From assembly GCA_958510875.1 (NCBI GenBank), contig OY294067.1, forward strand, positions 281,375,242-281,439,241: 64,000 nt of DNA, read 5' to 3'. Below, in pieces: positions 55,566 through 64,000 of the stretch. A program made the position numbers and the translations under genes. The notes under the pieces were generated by a model. The model was not told where the DNA came from and made no database searches. It was given only the letters and a program-made list of their open reading frames with translations. The stretch's first letter is position 1. Every line of letters starts with the position of its first letter. The stretch comes from Endomychus coccineus. Its lineage: Eukaryota > Arthropoda > Insecta > Coleoptera > Endomychidae.

Positions 55566-57971
55566 TTAATTAATTAAATTAGTATAAATATGACTTAGTG
55601 TTTGAACGTCACTCCTATGATTAACAGACTTGGAGTCACGTTTTATATGAATCATCTCCAGAATAGATCTTTTATAATAATTGGTTTCCTTAGTTAAAAT
55701 ATTAACATTCTTGTAATCAAATTGATGGTTATAATCAAAGCAATGTTTAGCAAGCGCGGTGGAATTTTCTAAGTTTTTGTTTCTTGTGCTATACTTATGG
55801 CCATACATTCTTTTTTGTAAATATTGTTTAGAGATACCAGTATAGGTCCCATCACAATCTAAACAATTTAATTTGTATACTGTGTGGGTTTGTTTATCTT
55901 TAGGAATTACAGGTTTTAGATTTGAGAAATATTTCCCAACACAGTTAGTAGGTTTATGCGCTACGTTTATATCATACTTTTTCAAACATTTCTTAATTTT
56001 CTCTGAGGTCTCCGGAATGTATGGTAAAGTTATATAATTGTCTGAATTACCTTTTACGTTATTTTTATATGACGCTCCATTATAAATTTTGTTTATTCTC
56101 TCTTTAATAATAGGATTGAAAAAAGTTTTTGGGTAGCCATTCAATTCCAGTGTATTACGAACAATTTTTAGATTTTTGGGACGGTCCTCTGGGTGGGACA
56201 ATTTAACCGCGCGGTCTGTAAGACTGTTTATGACGCTTTTTTTATAACAAGTTGGTGCAACGGAATTGAAGTGAAGATAGCGTTGAGACCAAACTTCTTT
56301 AGTAAACCACGAAGTTTTTATTTCTCCATCTGCATCATGCCTAATATTCATATCTAAGAAATTTATGTTTTTGTTAACTTCTATTTCACAGGTAAATTGA
56401 AGTTTACAGTGGAAATTGTTAAATTTATTAATCACGTACTGAATTTTGTCATTGGGAAGACACATAAGGCAATCATCTACATACCGTTTAAAAAATACGG
56501 GCCGAAAATCTAATGAACTTATAACAGATTCCTCCAGGCATTCCATAACGAGGTTAGCAATGGTAGCAGAAATAGGAGATCCCATTGCTGTGCCGAATAT
56601 TTGTCCAAAATATTGTTCACCGTACTGAAAATAAGTGCATTCTAAACAAAACTTCACAGCATTTATAAATTCCGATTGATCTAGAGGTGTGTGGTTTTTA
56701 ATCTCTGCCCAACGTTTTTTGATGCTATTCAATGCCAAATCGACTGGTATATTTGTAAATAAAGAAACAACGTCTAAGGAAATTAGTTGATGGTTTACGG
56801 GTACGGATTGATTTTTTATAAATTCATTAAAATGCCATGAGTCTTTCACATAAAATTCATTATTTCCTATTATATTATTGATCGATTTTGATAAAAATTT
56901 TGATAAATTGTAAGTAGGCGCTCCTATATTACTAATAATGGGTCTTAGAGGTATATCAATTTTATGTAGTTTTGGAAGCCCATAGATATAAGGTGCTAGC
57001 CCATTATGGCAAATTAATTTATTTTTCAATTCAATAGGGATTATCTTATTTTTGTGCCAATTATTTATCAATTTATTCATGTTATTTTGTATTGATAAAG
57101 TAGGATCAGATTTTAATTTTTTATAAGTTGTTTCATCATTTAAAAGGTTTTCTATTTTCTTTTCATAGTCATTTCTATGCATTATGACGGTTTTATTACA
57201 TTTATCCGCGTTCAAAACTAAAATTTCAGGGTTAGCATTTAAGAACTCTTTTGTTATTTTTGTATGATAGTTAAGACGATTCTTTGCAGTACCTACTTCT
57301 GCTTTCTGTTTGTTCTTCTTGTTTGTCAAGATGTTACAAATTTTGTTTCTAATTTCATTCTTTTCTTCTAAATTTTTATTCCTGATTCCACATTCTAAAT
57401 TTGCAATTATATTGTCGATAGGCAGTTTTTTGTTATCAGGCAATGCAAATTTCGGACCTAAGCTTAACGTATGCTGCACCTCATCCGGAATTTTTGTTTC
57501 GGTTAGATTTTTCAACCATTGTTCATTGATATTTTGTTTTTCATAAGCTACGCCTTTCATTAGATTATTTATCTTTTTAGATTGTATGGCTTTTATTTTG
57601 TTGAAATTTTTTTCGAAATTATTTTGTTGATTTTGAAAAAATTGCGAGATAAAGTTGCTATCAAAGTTTAAATAACAGGATTGTTTAATGCGTTTAATTT
57701 TGTTTTCAACCTCTGTTACATTCGCGCATGCTTCTTTAATGCATAAATTTAAACAGCTTTTATGAAGCGAATTTAACAATTTTGTGTAAGCCTTCTTATT
57801 TTGCAACCTGCTAAACATATTCTCCTTTGATTTAGATATAATAAAATTTGGGAAAACTTGCAAACTCCTACATCTTACCAGAAATATTCTGCGATTCTTC
57901 TCTTTTGCTAATATCTTCATTAATTTTCCGTATTCCTTCAAATCTCCAGGATAGGTGGTTGTCCCTTCCAT
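55566..57971 (-). CDS. Penelope-like reverse transcriptase with GIY-YIG endonuclease
   Basis: Intact 801-codon ORF, starting at an ATG 57 bp past the pLTR. Residues 1-130 are a basic N-terminal domain. RT motifs: 'YGLPKLHK' at about 330-337, 'SLDVVSLFTNIP' at 398-409 (first catalytic Asp), 'GTAMGSPIS' at 460-468, 'RYVDDCLM' with catalytic YVDD at 497-500, 'INFLDMNI' at 536-543. A thumb and linker follow. The GIY-YIG nuclease occupies about 696-790: 'YKLNCLDCDGTYTG' (699-712) with the Cys pair typical of PLE enzymes, catalytic Arg in 'LQKRMYGHK' (721), and Glu in 'SILEMIH' (772). The enzyme nicks DNA and primes reverse transcription of the element RNA. All key residues are present, so the ORF looks active. 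Confidence 0.92.
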   Translation of the reverse strand: MEGTTTYPGDLKEYGKLMKILAKEKNRRIFLVRCRSLQVFPNFIISKSKENMFSRLQNKKAYTKLLNSLHKSCLNLCIKEACANVTEVENKIKRIKQSCYLNFDSNFISQFFQNQQNNFEKNFNKIKAIQSKKINNLMKGVAYEKQNINEQWLKNLTETKIPDEVQHTLSLGPKFALPDNKKLPIDNIIANLECGIRNKNLEEKNEIRNKICNILTNKKNKQKAEVGTAKNRLNYHTKITKEFLNANPEILVLNADKCNKTVIMHRNDYEKKIENLLNDETTYKKLKSDPTLSIQNNMNKLINNWHKNKIIPIELKNKLICHNGLAPYIYGLPKLHKIDIPLRPIISNIGAPTYNLSKFLSKSINNIIGNNEFYVKDSWHFNEFIKNQSVPVNHQLISLDVVSLFTNIPVDLALNSIKKRWAEIKNHTPLDQSEFINAVKFCLECTYFQYGEQYFGQIFGTAMGSPISATIANLVMECLEESVISSLDFRPVFFKRYVDDCLMCLPNDKIQYVINKFNNFHCKLQFTCEIEVNKNINFLDMNIRHDADGEIKTSWFTKEVWSQRYLHFNSVAPTCYKKSVINSLTDRAVKLSHPEDRPKNLKIVRNTLELNGYPKTFFNPIIKERINKIYNGASYKNNVKGNSDNYITLPYIPETSEKIKKCLKKYDINVAHKPTNCVGKYFSNLKPVIPKDKQTHTVYKLNCLDCDGTYTGISKQYLQKRMYGHKYSTRNKNLENSTALAKHCFDYNHQFDYKNVNILTKETNYYKRSILEMIHIKRDSKSVNHRSDVQTLSHIYTNLIN

Positions 57972-58087
57972 ATTAAGGCTTATATCCCAGCCAAAATTAT
58001 AATAAAGATTCTTGACCCACGTATGAATTAATACACAATTCTCGGGAAATAGGTCACATTAACACATATATTTTTATTTTTACCCTC

Positions 58088-58129
58088 GTCTTTACGTACG
58101 TTTCGGTCTCACGACCATCATCAGAAGAC
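58088..58129 (-). ncRNA. Hammerhead ribozyme, PLE-1 copy A 5' pLTR
   Basis: Sequence and fold identical to 55123-55164. Confidence 0.8.
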
Positions 58130-58496
58130 TTATTAATACAAAAACCTGATTACTTAGAAATACTGTAATAACACAAAGCGTCCTTATCGCACAAATTTCG
58201 TTTAAATGCCAACGTCGCGAAACGAACGGAGACATGAAATCGGAACTATAACACAGCAATGTTGCAGCGTAAAAATTAAAAATCCACTATTAAGTAGAAT
58301 CATCAATAAATACGAACACATTTCATAAATGTCTGCGAGAGACTAACATACAAAGAGTTCTATCCTCTTTGCTAACAGACGAGACCATCTCAAGTGTTCA
58401 TTTAAGCGCCAGATGTCATAATTTATTAGGTGATAAAAGAAGGTCTCTGGCCTGTGAGAAATACTTTAGACAATTCTACCTAAAGTAAACTTTTAC

Positions 58497-58696
58497 NNNN
58501 NNNNNNNNNNNNNNNNNNNNNNNNNNNNNNNNNNNNNNNNNNNNNNNNNNNNNNNNNNNNNNNNNNNNNNNNNNNNNNNNNNNNNNNNNNNNNNNNNNNN
58601 NNNNNNNNNNNNNNNNNNNNNNNNNNNNNNNNNNNNNNNNNNNNNNNNNNNNNNNNNNNNNNNNNNNNNNNNNNNNNNNNNNNNNNNNNNNNNNNN
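58497..58696. other. Assembly gap of 200 N
   Basis: Exactly 200 undetermined bases between the minus-strand copy A pLTR and the plus-strand copy B ORF. The pLTR part of A and the first 100 codons of B are hidden or missing here. Confidence 1.
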
Positions 58697-60802
58697 TTAA
58701 ACTTTGATAGCAACTTTATCTCGCAATTTTTTCAAAATCAACAAAATAATTTCGAAAAAAATTTCAACAAAATAAAAGCCATACAATCTAAAAAGATAAA
58801 TAATCTAATGAAAGGCGTAGCTTATGAAAAACAAAATATCAATGAACAATGGTTGAAAAATCTAACCGAAACAAAAATTCCGGATGAGGTGCAGCATACG
58901 TTAAGCTTAGGTCCGAAATTTGCATTGCCTGATAACAAAAAACTGCCTATCGACAATATAATTGCAAATTTAGAATGTGGAATCAGGAATAAAAATTTAG
59001 AAGAAAAGAATGAAATTAGAAACAAAATTTGTAACATCTTGACAAACAAGAAGAACAAACAGAAAGCAGAAGTAGGTACTGCAAAGAATCGTCTTAACTA
59101 TCATACAAAAATAACAAAAGAGTTCTTAAATGCTAACCCTGAAATTTTAGTTTTGAACGCGGATAAATGTAATAAAACCGTCATAATGCATAGAAATGAC
59201 TATGAAAAGAAAATAGAAAACCTTTTAAATGATGAAACAACTTATAAAAAATTAAAATCTGATCCTACTTTATCAATACAAAATAACATGAATAAATTGA
59301 TAAATAATTGGCACAAAAATAAGATAATCCCTATTGAATTGAAAAATAAATTAATTTGCCATAATGGGCTAGCACCTTATATCTATGGGCTTCCAAAACT
59401 ACATAAAATTGATATACCTCTAAGACCCATTATTAGTAATATAGGAGCGCCTACTTACAATTTATCAAAATTTTTATCAAAATCGATCAATAATATAATA
59501 GGAAATAATGAATTTTATGTGAAAGACTCATGGCATTTTAATGAATTTATAAAAAATCAATCCGTACCCGTAAACCATCAACTAATTTCCTTAGACGTTG
59601 TTTCTTTATTTACAAATATACCAGTCGATTTGGCATTGAATAGCATCAAAAAACGTTGGGCAGAGATTAAAAACCACACACCTCTAGATCAATCGGAATT
59701 TATAAATGCTGTGAAGTTTTGTTTAGAATGCACTTATTTTCAGTACGGTGAACAATATTTTGGACAAATATTCGGCACAGCAATGGGATCTCCTATTTCT
59801 GCTACCATTGCTAACCTCGTTATGGAATGCCTGGAGGAATCTGTTATAAGTTCATTAGATTTTCGGCCCGTATTTTTTAAACGGTATGTAGATGATTGCC
59901 TTATGTGTCTTCCCAATGACAAAATTCAGTACGTGATTAATAAATTTAACAATTTCCACTGTAAACTTCAATTTACCTGTGAAATAGAAGTTAACAAAAA
60001 CATAAATTTCTTAGATATGAATATTAGGCATGATGCAGATGGAGAAATAAAAACTTCGTGGTTTACTAAAGAAGTTTGGTCTCAACGCTATCTTCACTTC
60101 AATTCCGTTGCACCAACTTGTTATAAAAAAAGCGTCATAAACAGTCTTACAGACCGCGCGGTTAAATTGTCCCACCCAGAGGACCGTCCCAAAAATCTAA
60201 AAATTGTTCGTAATACACTGGAATTGAATGGCTACCCAAAAACTTTTTTCAATCCTATTATTAAAGAGAGAATAAACAAAATTTATAATGGAGCGTCATA
60301 TAAAAATAACGTAAAAGGTAATTCAGACAATTATATAACTTTACCATACATTCCGGAGACCTCAGAGAAAATTAAGAAATGTTTGAAAAAGTATGATATA
60401 AACGTAGCGCATAAACCTACTAACTGTGTTGGGAAATATTTCTCAAATCTAAAACCTGTAATTCCTAAAGATAAACAAACCCACACAGTATACAAATTAA
60501 ATTGTTTAGATTGTGATGGGACCTATACTGGTATCTCTAAACAATATTTACAAAAAAGAATGTATGGCCATAAGTATAGCACAAGAAACAAAAACTTAGA
60601 AAATTCCACCGCGCTTGCTAAACATTGCTTTGATTATAACCATCAATTTGATTACAAGAATGTTAATATTTTAACTAAGGAAACCAATTATTATAAAAGA
60701 TCTATTCTGGAGATGATTCATATAAAACGTGACTCCAAGTCTGTTAATCATAGGAGTGACGTTCAAACACTAAGTCATATTTATACTAATTTAATTAATT
60801 AA
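58697..60802 (+). CDS. Penelope-like RT/GIY-YIG ORF, N-terminus in gap
   Basis: The frame is open from the first base after the gap (codon 101 of the intact ORF) through the stop: 701 residues that appear identical to copies A and C. The first internal ATG at 58808 is not the real start; the missing 100 codons should lie in the gap. RT and nuclease motifs are complete. Confidence 0.88.
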   Translation, partial: LNFDSNFISQFFQNQQNNFEKNFNKIKAIQSKKINNLMKGVAYEKQNINEQWLKNLTETKIPDEVQHTLSLGPKFALPDNKKLPIDNIIANLECGIRNKNLEEKNEIRNKICNILTNKKNKQKAEVGTAKNRLNYHTKITKEFLNANPEILVLNADKCNKTVIMHRNDYEKKIENLLNDETTYKKLKSDPTLSIQNNMNKLINNWHKNKIIPIELKNKLICHNGLAPYIYGLPKLHKIDIPLRPIISNIGAPTYNLSKFLSKSINNIIGNNEFYVKDSWHFNEFIKNQSVPVNHQLISLDVVSLFTNIPVDLALNSIKKRWAEIKNHTPLDQSEFINAVKFCLECTYFQYGEQYFGQIFGTAMGSPISATIANLVMECLEESVISSLDFRPVFFKRYVDDCLMCLPNDKIQYVINKFNNFHCKLQFTCEIEVNKNINFLDMNIRHDADGEIKTSWFTKEVWSQRYLHFNSVAPTCYKKSVINSLTDRAVKLSHPEDRPKNLKIVRNTLELNGYPKTFFNPIIKERINKIYNGASYKNNVKGNSDNYITLPYIPETSEKIKKCLKKYDINVAHKPTNCVGKYFSNLKPVIPKDKQTHTVYKLNCLDCDGTYTGISKQYLQKRMYGHKYSTRNKNLENSTALAKHCFDYNHQFDYKNVNILTKETNYYKRSILEMIHIKRDSKSVNHRSDVQTLSHIYTNLIN

Positions 60803-61202
60803 TATTCTTGCAAATTCCTACTTACGTCCTTATAATGTAAAAGTTTACTTTAGGTAGAATTGTCTAAAGTATTTCTCACAGGCCAGAGACCTTCTTTTAT
60901 CACCTAATAAATTATGACATCTGGCGCTTAAATGAACACTTGAGATGGTCTCGTCTGTTAGCAAAGAGGATAGAACTCTTTGTATGTTAGTCTCTCGCAG
61001 ACATTTATGAAATGTGTTCGTATTATTGATGATTCTACTTAATAGTGGATTTTTAATTTTTACGCTGCAACATTGCTGTGTTATAGTTCCGATTTCATGT
61101 CTCCGTTCGTTTCGCGACGTTGGCATTTAAACGAAATTTGTGCGATAAGGACGCTTTGTGTTATTACAGTATTTCTAAGTAATCAGGTTTTTGTATTAAT
61201 AA

Positions 61203-61244
61203 GTCTTCTGATGATGGTCGTGAGACCGAAACGTACGTAAAGAC
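61203..61244 (+). ncRNA. Hammerhead ribozyme in pLTR between PLE-1 copies B and C
   Basis: Same 42-nt fold as 55123-55164, on the plus strand; predicted cleavage after A61239, which would free an RNA starting with AAGACGAGG and running into copy C. In tandem PLE arrays such cleavage would generate monomer-length RNAs. Confidence 0.82.
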
Positions 61245-61306
61245 GAGGGTAAAAATAAAAATATATGTGTTAATGTGACCTATTTCCCGAGAATTGTGTA
61301 TTAATT

Positions 61307-64000
61307 CATACGTGGGTCAAGAATCTTTATTATAATTTTGGCTGGGATATAAGCCTTAATATGGAAGGGACAACCACCTATCCTGGAGATTTGAAGGAAT
61401 ACGGAAAATTAATGAAGATATTAGCAAAAGAGAAGAATCGCAGAATATTTCTGGTAAGATGTAGGAGTTTGCAAGTTTTCCCAAATTTTATTATATCTAA
61501 ATCAAAGGAGAATATGTTTAGCAGGTTGCAAAATAAGAAGGCTTACACAAAATTGTTAAATTCGCTTCATAAAAGCTGTTTAAATTTATGCATTAAAGAA
61601 GCATGCGCGAATGTAACAGAGGTTGAAAACAAAATTAAACGCATTAAACAATCCTGTTATTTAAACTTTGATAGCAACTTTATCTCGCAATTTTTTCAAA
61701 ATCAACAAAATAATTTCGAAAAAAATTTCAACAAAATAAAAGCCATACAATCTAAAAAGATAAATAATCTAATGAAAGGCGTAGCTTATGAAAAACAAAA
61801 TATCAATGAACAATGGTTGAAAAATCTAACCGAAACAAAAATTCCGGATGAGGTGCAGCATACGTTAAGCTTAGGTCCGAAATTTGCATTGCCTGATAAC
61901 AAAAAACTGCCTATCGACAATATAATTGCAAATTTAGAATGTGGAATCAGGAATAAAAATTTAGAAGAAAAGAATGAAATTAGAAACAAAATTTGTAACA
62001 TCTTGACAAACAAGAAGAACAAACAGAAAGCAGAAGTAGGTACTGCAAAGAATCGTCTTAACTATCATACAAAAATAACAAAAGAGTTCTTAAATGCTAA
62101 CCCTGAAATTTTAGTTTTGAACGCGGATAAATGTAATAAAACCGTCATAATGCATAGAAATGACTATGAAAAGAAAATAGAAAACCTTTTAAATGATGAA
62201 ACAACTTATAAAAAATTAAAATCTGATCCTACTTTATCAATACAAAATAACATGAATAAATTGATAAATAATTGGCACAAAAATAAGATAATCCCTATTG
62301 AATTGAAAAATAAATTAATTTGCCATAATGGGCTAGCACCTTATATCTATGGGCTTCCAAAACTACATAAAATTGATATACCTCTAAGACCCATTATTAG
62401 TAATATAGGAGCGCCTACTTACAATTTATCAAAATTTTTATCAAAATCGATCAATAATATAATAGGAAATAATGAATTTTATGTGAAAGACTCATGGCAT
62501 TTTAATGAATTTATAAAAAATCAATCCGTACCCGTAAACCATCAACTAATTTCCTTAGACGTTGTTTCTTTATTTACAAATATACCAGTCGATTTGGCAT
62601 TGAATAGCATCAAAAAACGTTGGGCAGAGATTAAAAACCACACACCTCTAGATCAATCGGAATTTATAAATGCTGTGAAGTTTTGTTTAGAATGCACTTA
62701 TTTTCAGTACGGTGAACAATATTTTGGACAAATATTCGGCACAGCAATGGGATCTCCTATTTCTGCTACCATTGCTAACCTCGTTATGGAATGCCTGGAG
62801 GAATCTGTTATAAGTTCATTAGATTTTCGGCCCGTATTTTTTAAACGGTATGTAGATGATTGCCTTATGTGTCTTCCCAATGACAAAATTCAGTACGTGA
62901 TTAATAAATTTAACAATTTCCACTGTAAACTTCAATTTACCTGTGAAATAGAAGTTAACAAAAACATAAATTTCTTAGATATGAATATTAGGCATGATGC
63001 AGATGGAGAAATAAAAACTTCGTGGTTTACTAAAGAAGTTTGGTCTCAACGCTATCTTCACTTCAATTCCGTTGCACCAACTTGTTATAAAAAAAGCGTC
63101 ATAAACAGTCTTACAGACCGCGCGGTTAAATTGTCCCACCCAGAGGACCGTCCCAAAAATCTAAAAATTGTTCGTAATACACTGGAATTGAATGGCTACC
63201 CAAAAACTTTTTTCAATCCTATTATTAAAGAGAGAATAAACAAAATTTATAATGGAGCGTCATATAAAAATAACGTAAAAGGTAATTCAGACAATTATAT
63301 AACTTTACCATACATTCCGGAGACCTCAGAGAAAATTAAGAAATGTTTGAAAAAGTATGATATAAACGTAGCGCATAAACCTACTAACTGTGTTGGGAAA
63401 TATTTCTCAAATCTAAAACCTGTAATTCCTAAAGATAAACAAACCCACACAGTATACAAATTAAATTGTTTAGATTGTGATGGGACCTATACTGGTATCT
63501 CTAAACAATATTTACAAAAAAGAATGTATGGCCATAAGTATAGCACAAGAAACAAAAACTTAGAAAATTCCACCGCGCTTGCTAAACATTGCTTTGATTA
63601 TAACCATCAATTTGATTACAAGAATGTTAATATTTTAACTAAGGAAACCAATTATTATAAAAGATCTATTCTGGAGATGATTCATATAAAACGTGACTCC
63701 AAGTCTGTTAATCATAGGAGTGACGTTCAAACACTAAGTCATATTTATACTAATTTAATTAATTAATATTCTTGCAAATTCCTACTTACGTCCTTATAAT
63801 GTAAAAGTTTACTTTAGGTAGAATTGTCTAAAGTATTTCTCACAGGCCAGAGACCTTCTTTTATCACATAATAAATTATGACATCTGGCGCTTAAATGAA
63901 CACTTGAGATGGTCTCGTCTGTTAGCAAAGAGGATAGAACTCTTTGTATGTTAGTCTCTCGCAGACATTTATGAAATGTGTTCGTATTTATTGATGATTC
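61307..64000 (+). mobile_element. PLE-1 copy C, intact ORF, 3' pLTR cut by window edge
   Basis: Leader (61307-61360), ORF, then the start of the 3' pLTR (63767-64000). One pLTR difference from copy B is seen at 63868 (cacataataa for cacctaataa). B and C are in direct tandem with a shared pLTR. Confidence 0.87.
61361..63766 (+). CDS. Penelope-like reverse transcriptase with GIY-YIG endonuclease
   Basis: 801 codons, no break, apparently the same protein as the copy on the minus strand at 55566-57971. The start ATG lies 54 bp past the pLTR end. All RT (YVDD at residues 497-500) and GIY-YIG catalytic residues are present, so this copy too could encode a working enzyme. Confidence 0.92.
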   Translation: MEGTTTYPGDLKEYGKLMKILAKEKNRRIFLVRCRSLQVFPNFIISKSKENMFSRLQNKKAYTKLLNSLHKSCLNLCIKEACANVTEVENKIKRIKQSCYLNFDSNFISQFFQNQQNNFEKNFNKIKAIQSKKINNLMKGVAYEKQNINEQWLKNLTETKIPDEVQHTLSLGPKFALPDNKKLPIDNIIANLECGIRNKNLEEKNEIRNKICNILTNKKNKQKAEVGTAKNRLNYHTKITKEFLNANPEILVLNADKCNKTVIMHRNDYEKKIENLLNDETTYKKLKSDPTLSIQNNMNKLINNWHKNKIIPIELKNKLICHNGLAPYIYGLPKLHKIDIPLRPIISNIGAPTYNLSKFLSKSINNIIGNNEFYVKDSWHFNEFIKNQSVPVNHQLISLDVVSLFTNIPVDLALNSIKKRWAEIKNHTPLDQSEFINAVKFCLECTYFQYGEQYFGQIFGTAMGSPISATIANLVMECLEESVISSLDFRPVFFKRYVDDCLMCLPNDKIQYVINKFNNFHCKLQFTCEIEVNKNINFLDMNIRHDADGEIKTSWFTKEVWSQRYLHFNSVAPTCYKKSVINSLTDRAVKLSHPEDRPKNLKIVRNTLELNGYPKTFFNPIIKERINKIYNGASYKNNVKGNSDNYITLPYIPETSEKIKKCLKKYDINVAHKPTNCVGKYFSNLKPVIPKDKQTHTVYKLNCLDCDGTYTGISKQYLQKRMYGHKYSTRNKNLENSTALAKHCFDYNHQFDYKNVNILTKETNYYKRSILEMIHIKRDSKSVNHRSDVQTLSHIYTNLIN

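Larger units (their letters stand above)
55065..58496 (-). mobile_element. PLE-1 copy A, intact, with pLTRs on both sides
   Basis: Order on the minus strand: pLTR (58496-58029, cut by the gap), leader, ORF (57971-55566), pLTR (55565-55065). Both pLTRs carry the same 42-nt hammerhead. Penelope-like elements are known for such repeated pLTRs and tandem arrangement. The near identity to copies B and C shows recent mobilisation, unless it is an assembly duplicate. Confidence 0.85.
58697..61306 (+). mobile_element. PLE-1 copy B, 5' end lost in gap
   Basis: ORF from residue 101 onward (58697-60802) and the following pLTR (60803-61306). A one-base deletion near 61025 (tattattgatg for tatttattgatg) sets it apart from copies A and C. 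The pLTR doubles as the upstream pLTR of copy C. Confidence 0.85.

Noticed and set aside
56446..57546. Plus-strand frames of 60 and 78 codons within PLE-1
   Set aside because: They are antisense shadows of the RT ORF and recur identically in all copies.
58480..58713. 77-codon frame across the N run
   Set aside because: Produced by undetermined bases; not a real frame.

Overview
This is a window of AT-rich, intron-bearing animal nuclear DNA. The reasons are a protein-coding gene with GT-AG introns, 11 recognisable exons and clear homology to the animal gene highwire/MYCBP2, plus a dense insect-style load of degraded transposons (mariner, Tc1, BEL/Pao, non-LTR elements, hAT, Penelope-like elements). 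It is most likely an insect; the order cannot be resolved by eye. No tRNA, rRNA or CRISPR locus was seen.

Layout. 1-5.3 kb: Penelope-like (PLE) 3' ends, a mariner fragment and a broken BEL/Pao pol. 5.3-12 kb: an IS630-type transposon end, two long-armed foldback elements (6714-7610, 9081-10494), a Penelope-type RT relic and the tail of a non-LTR element. 13-20.5 kb: several copies of a second PLE family, a third PLE relic, a Tc1 relic and a solo LTR. 21.6-24.7 kb: a foldback element, three 384-bp tandem repeats and an inverted-repeat element. 26.2-27.2 kb: a PLE relic split by a hAT-type insertion with a perfect 8-bp target duplication. 29.0-33.4 kb: a two-exon gene (+) for a secreted-then-membrane-anchored, leucine-rich-repeat-like protein. 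34-38.7 kb: two non-LTR relics and a head-to-head pair of a fourth PLE family.

39.3-53.1 kb: eleven in-frame exons on the minus strand of highwire/MYCBP2 (PHR-repeat section), 917 complete codons in all. Its introns hold two foldback elements, a PLE relic, a nearly complete mariner with both terminal inverted repeats, and a 1209-bp tandem duplication that looks like two abutting LTRs with their own TATA/initiator promoters. The 5' end of the gene lies off the right edge. No 3' exon was found left of 39256, so the LRR-like gene may sit inside a giant intron on the opposite strand.

55-64 kb: three nearly identical copies of an intact PLE (801-codon RT plus GIY-YIG endonuclease), one on the minus strand and two in tandem on the plus strand, around a 200-N assembly gap. 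Their pLTRs carry a complete 42-nt hammerhead ribozyme. Hammerheads of different sequence but the same architecture sit in the pLTRs of the second and fourth PLE families, forming a series from intact to dead.

The two most unusual signals are (1) this set of PLE hammerheads and (2) a group of foldback elements with TAGT...ACTA ends and 3-bp target duplications. Their arms differ almost everywhere but share a GGGTCGCT-centred motif.
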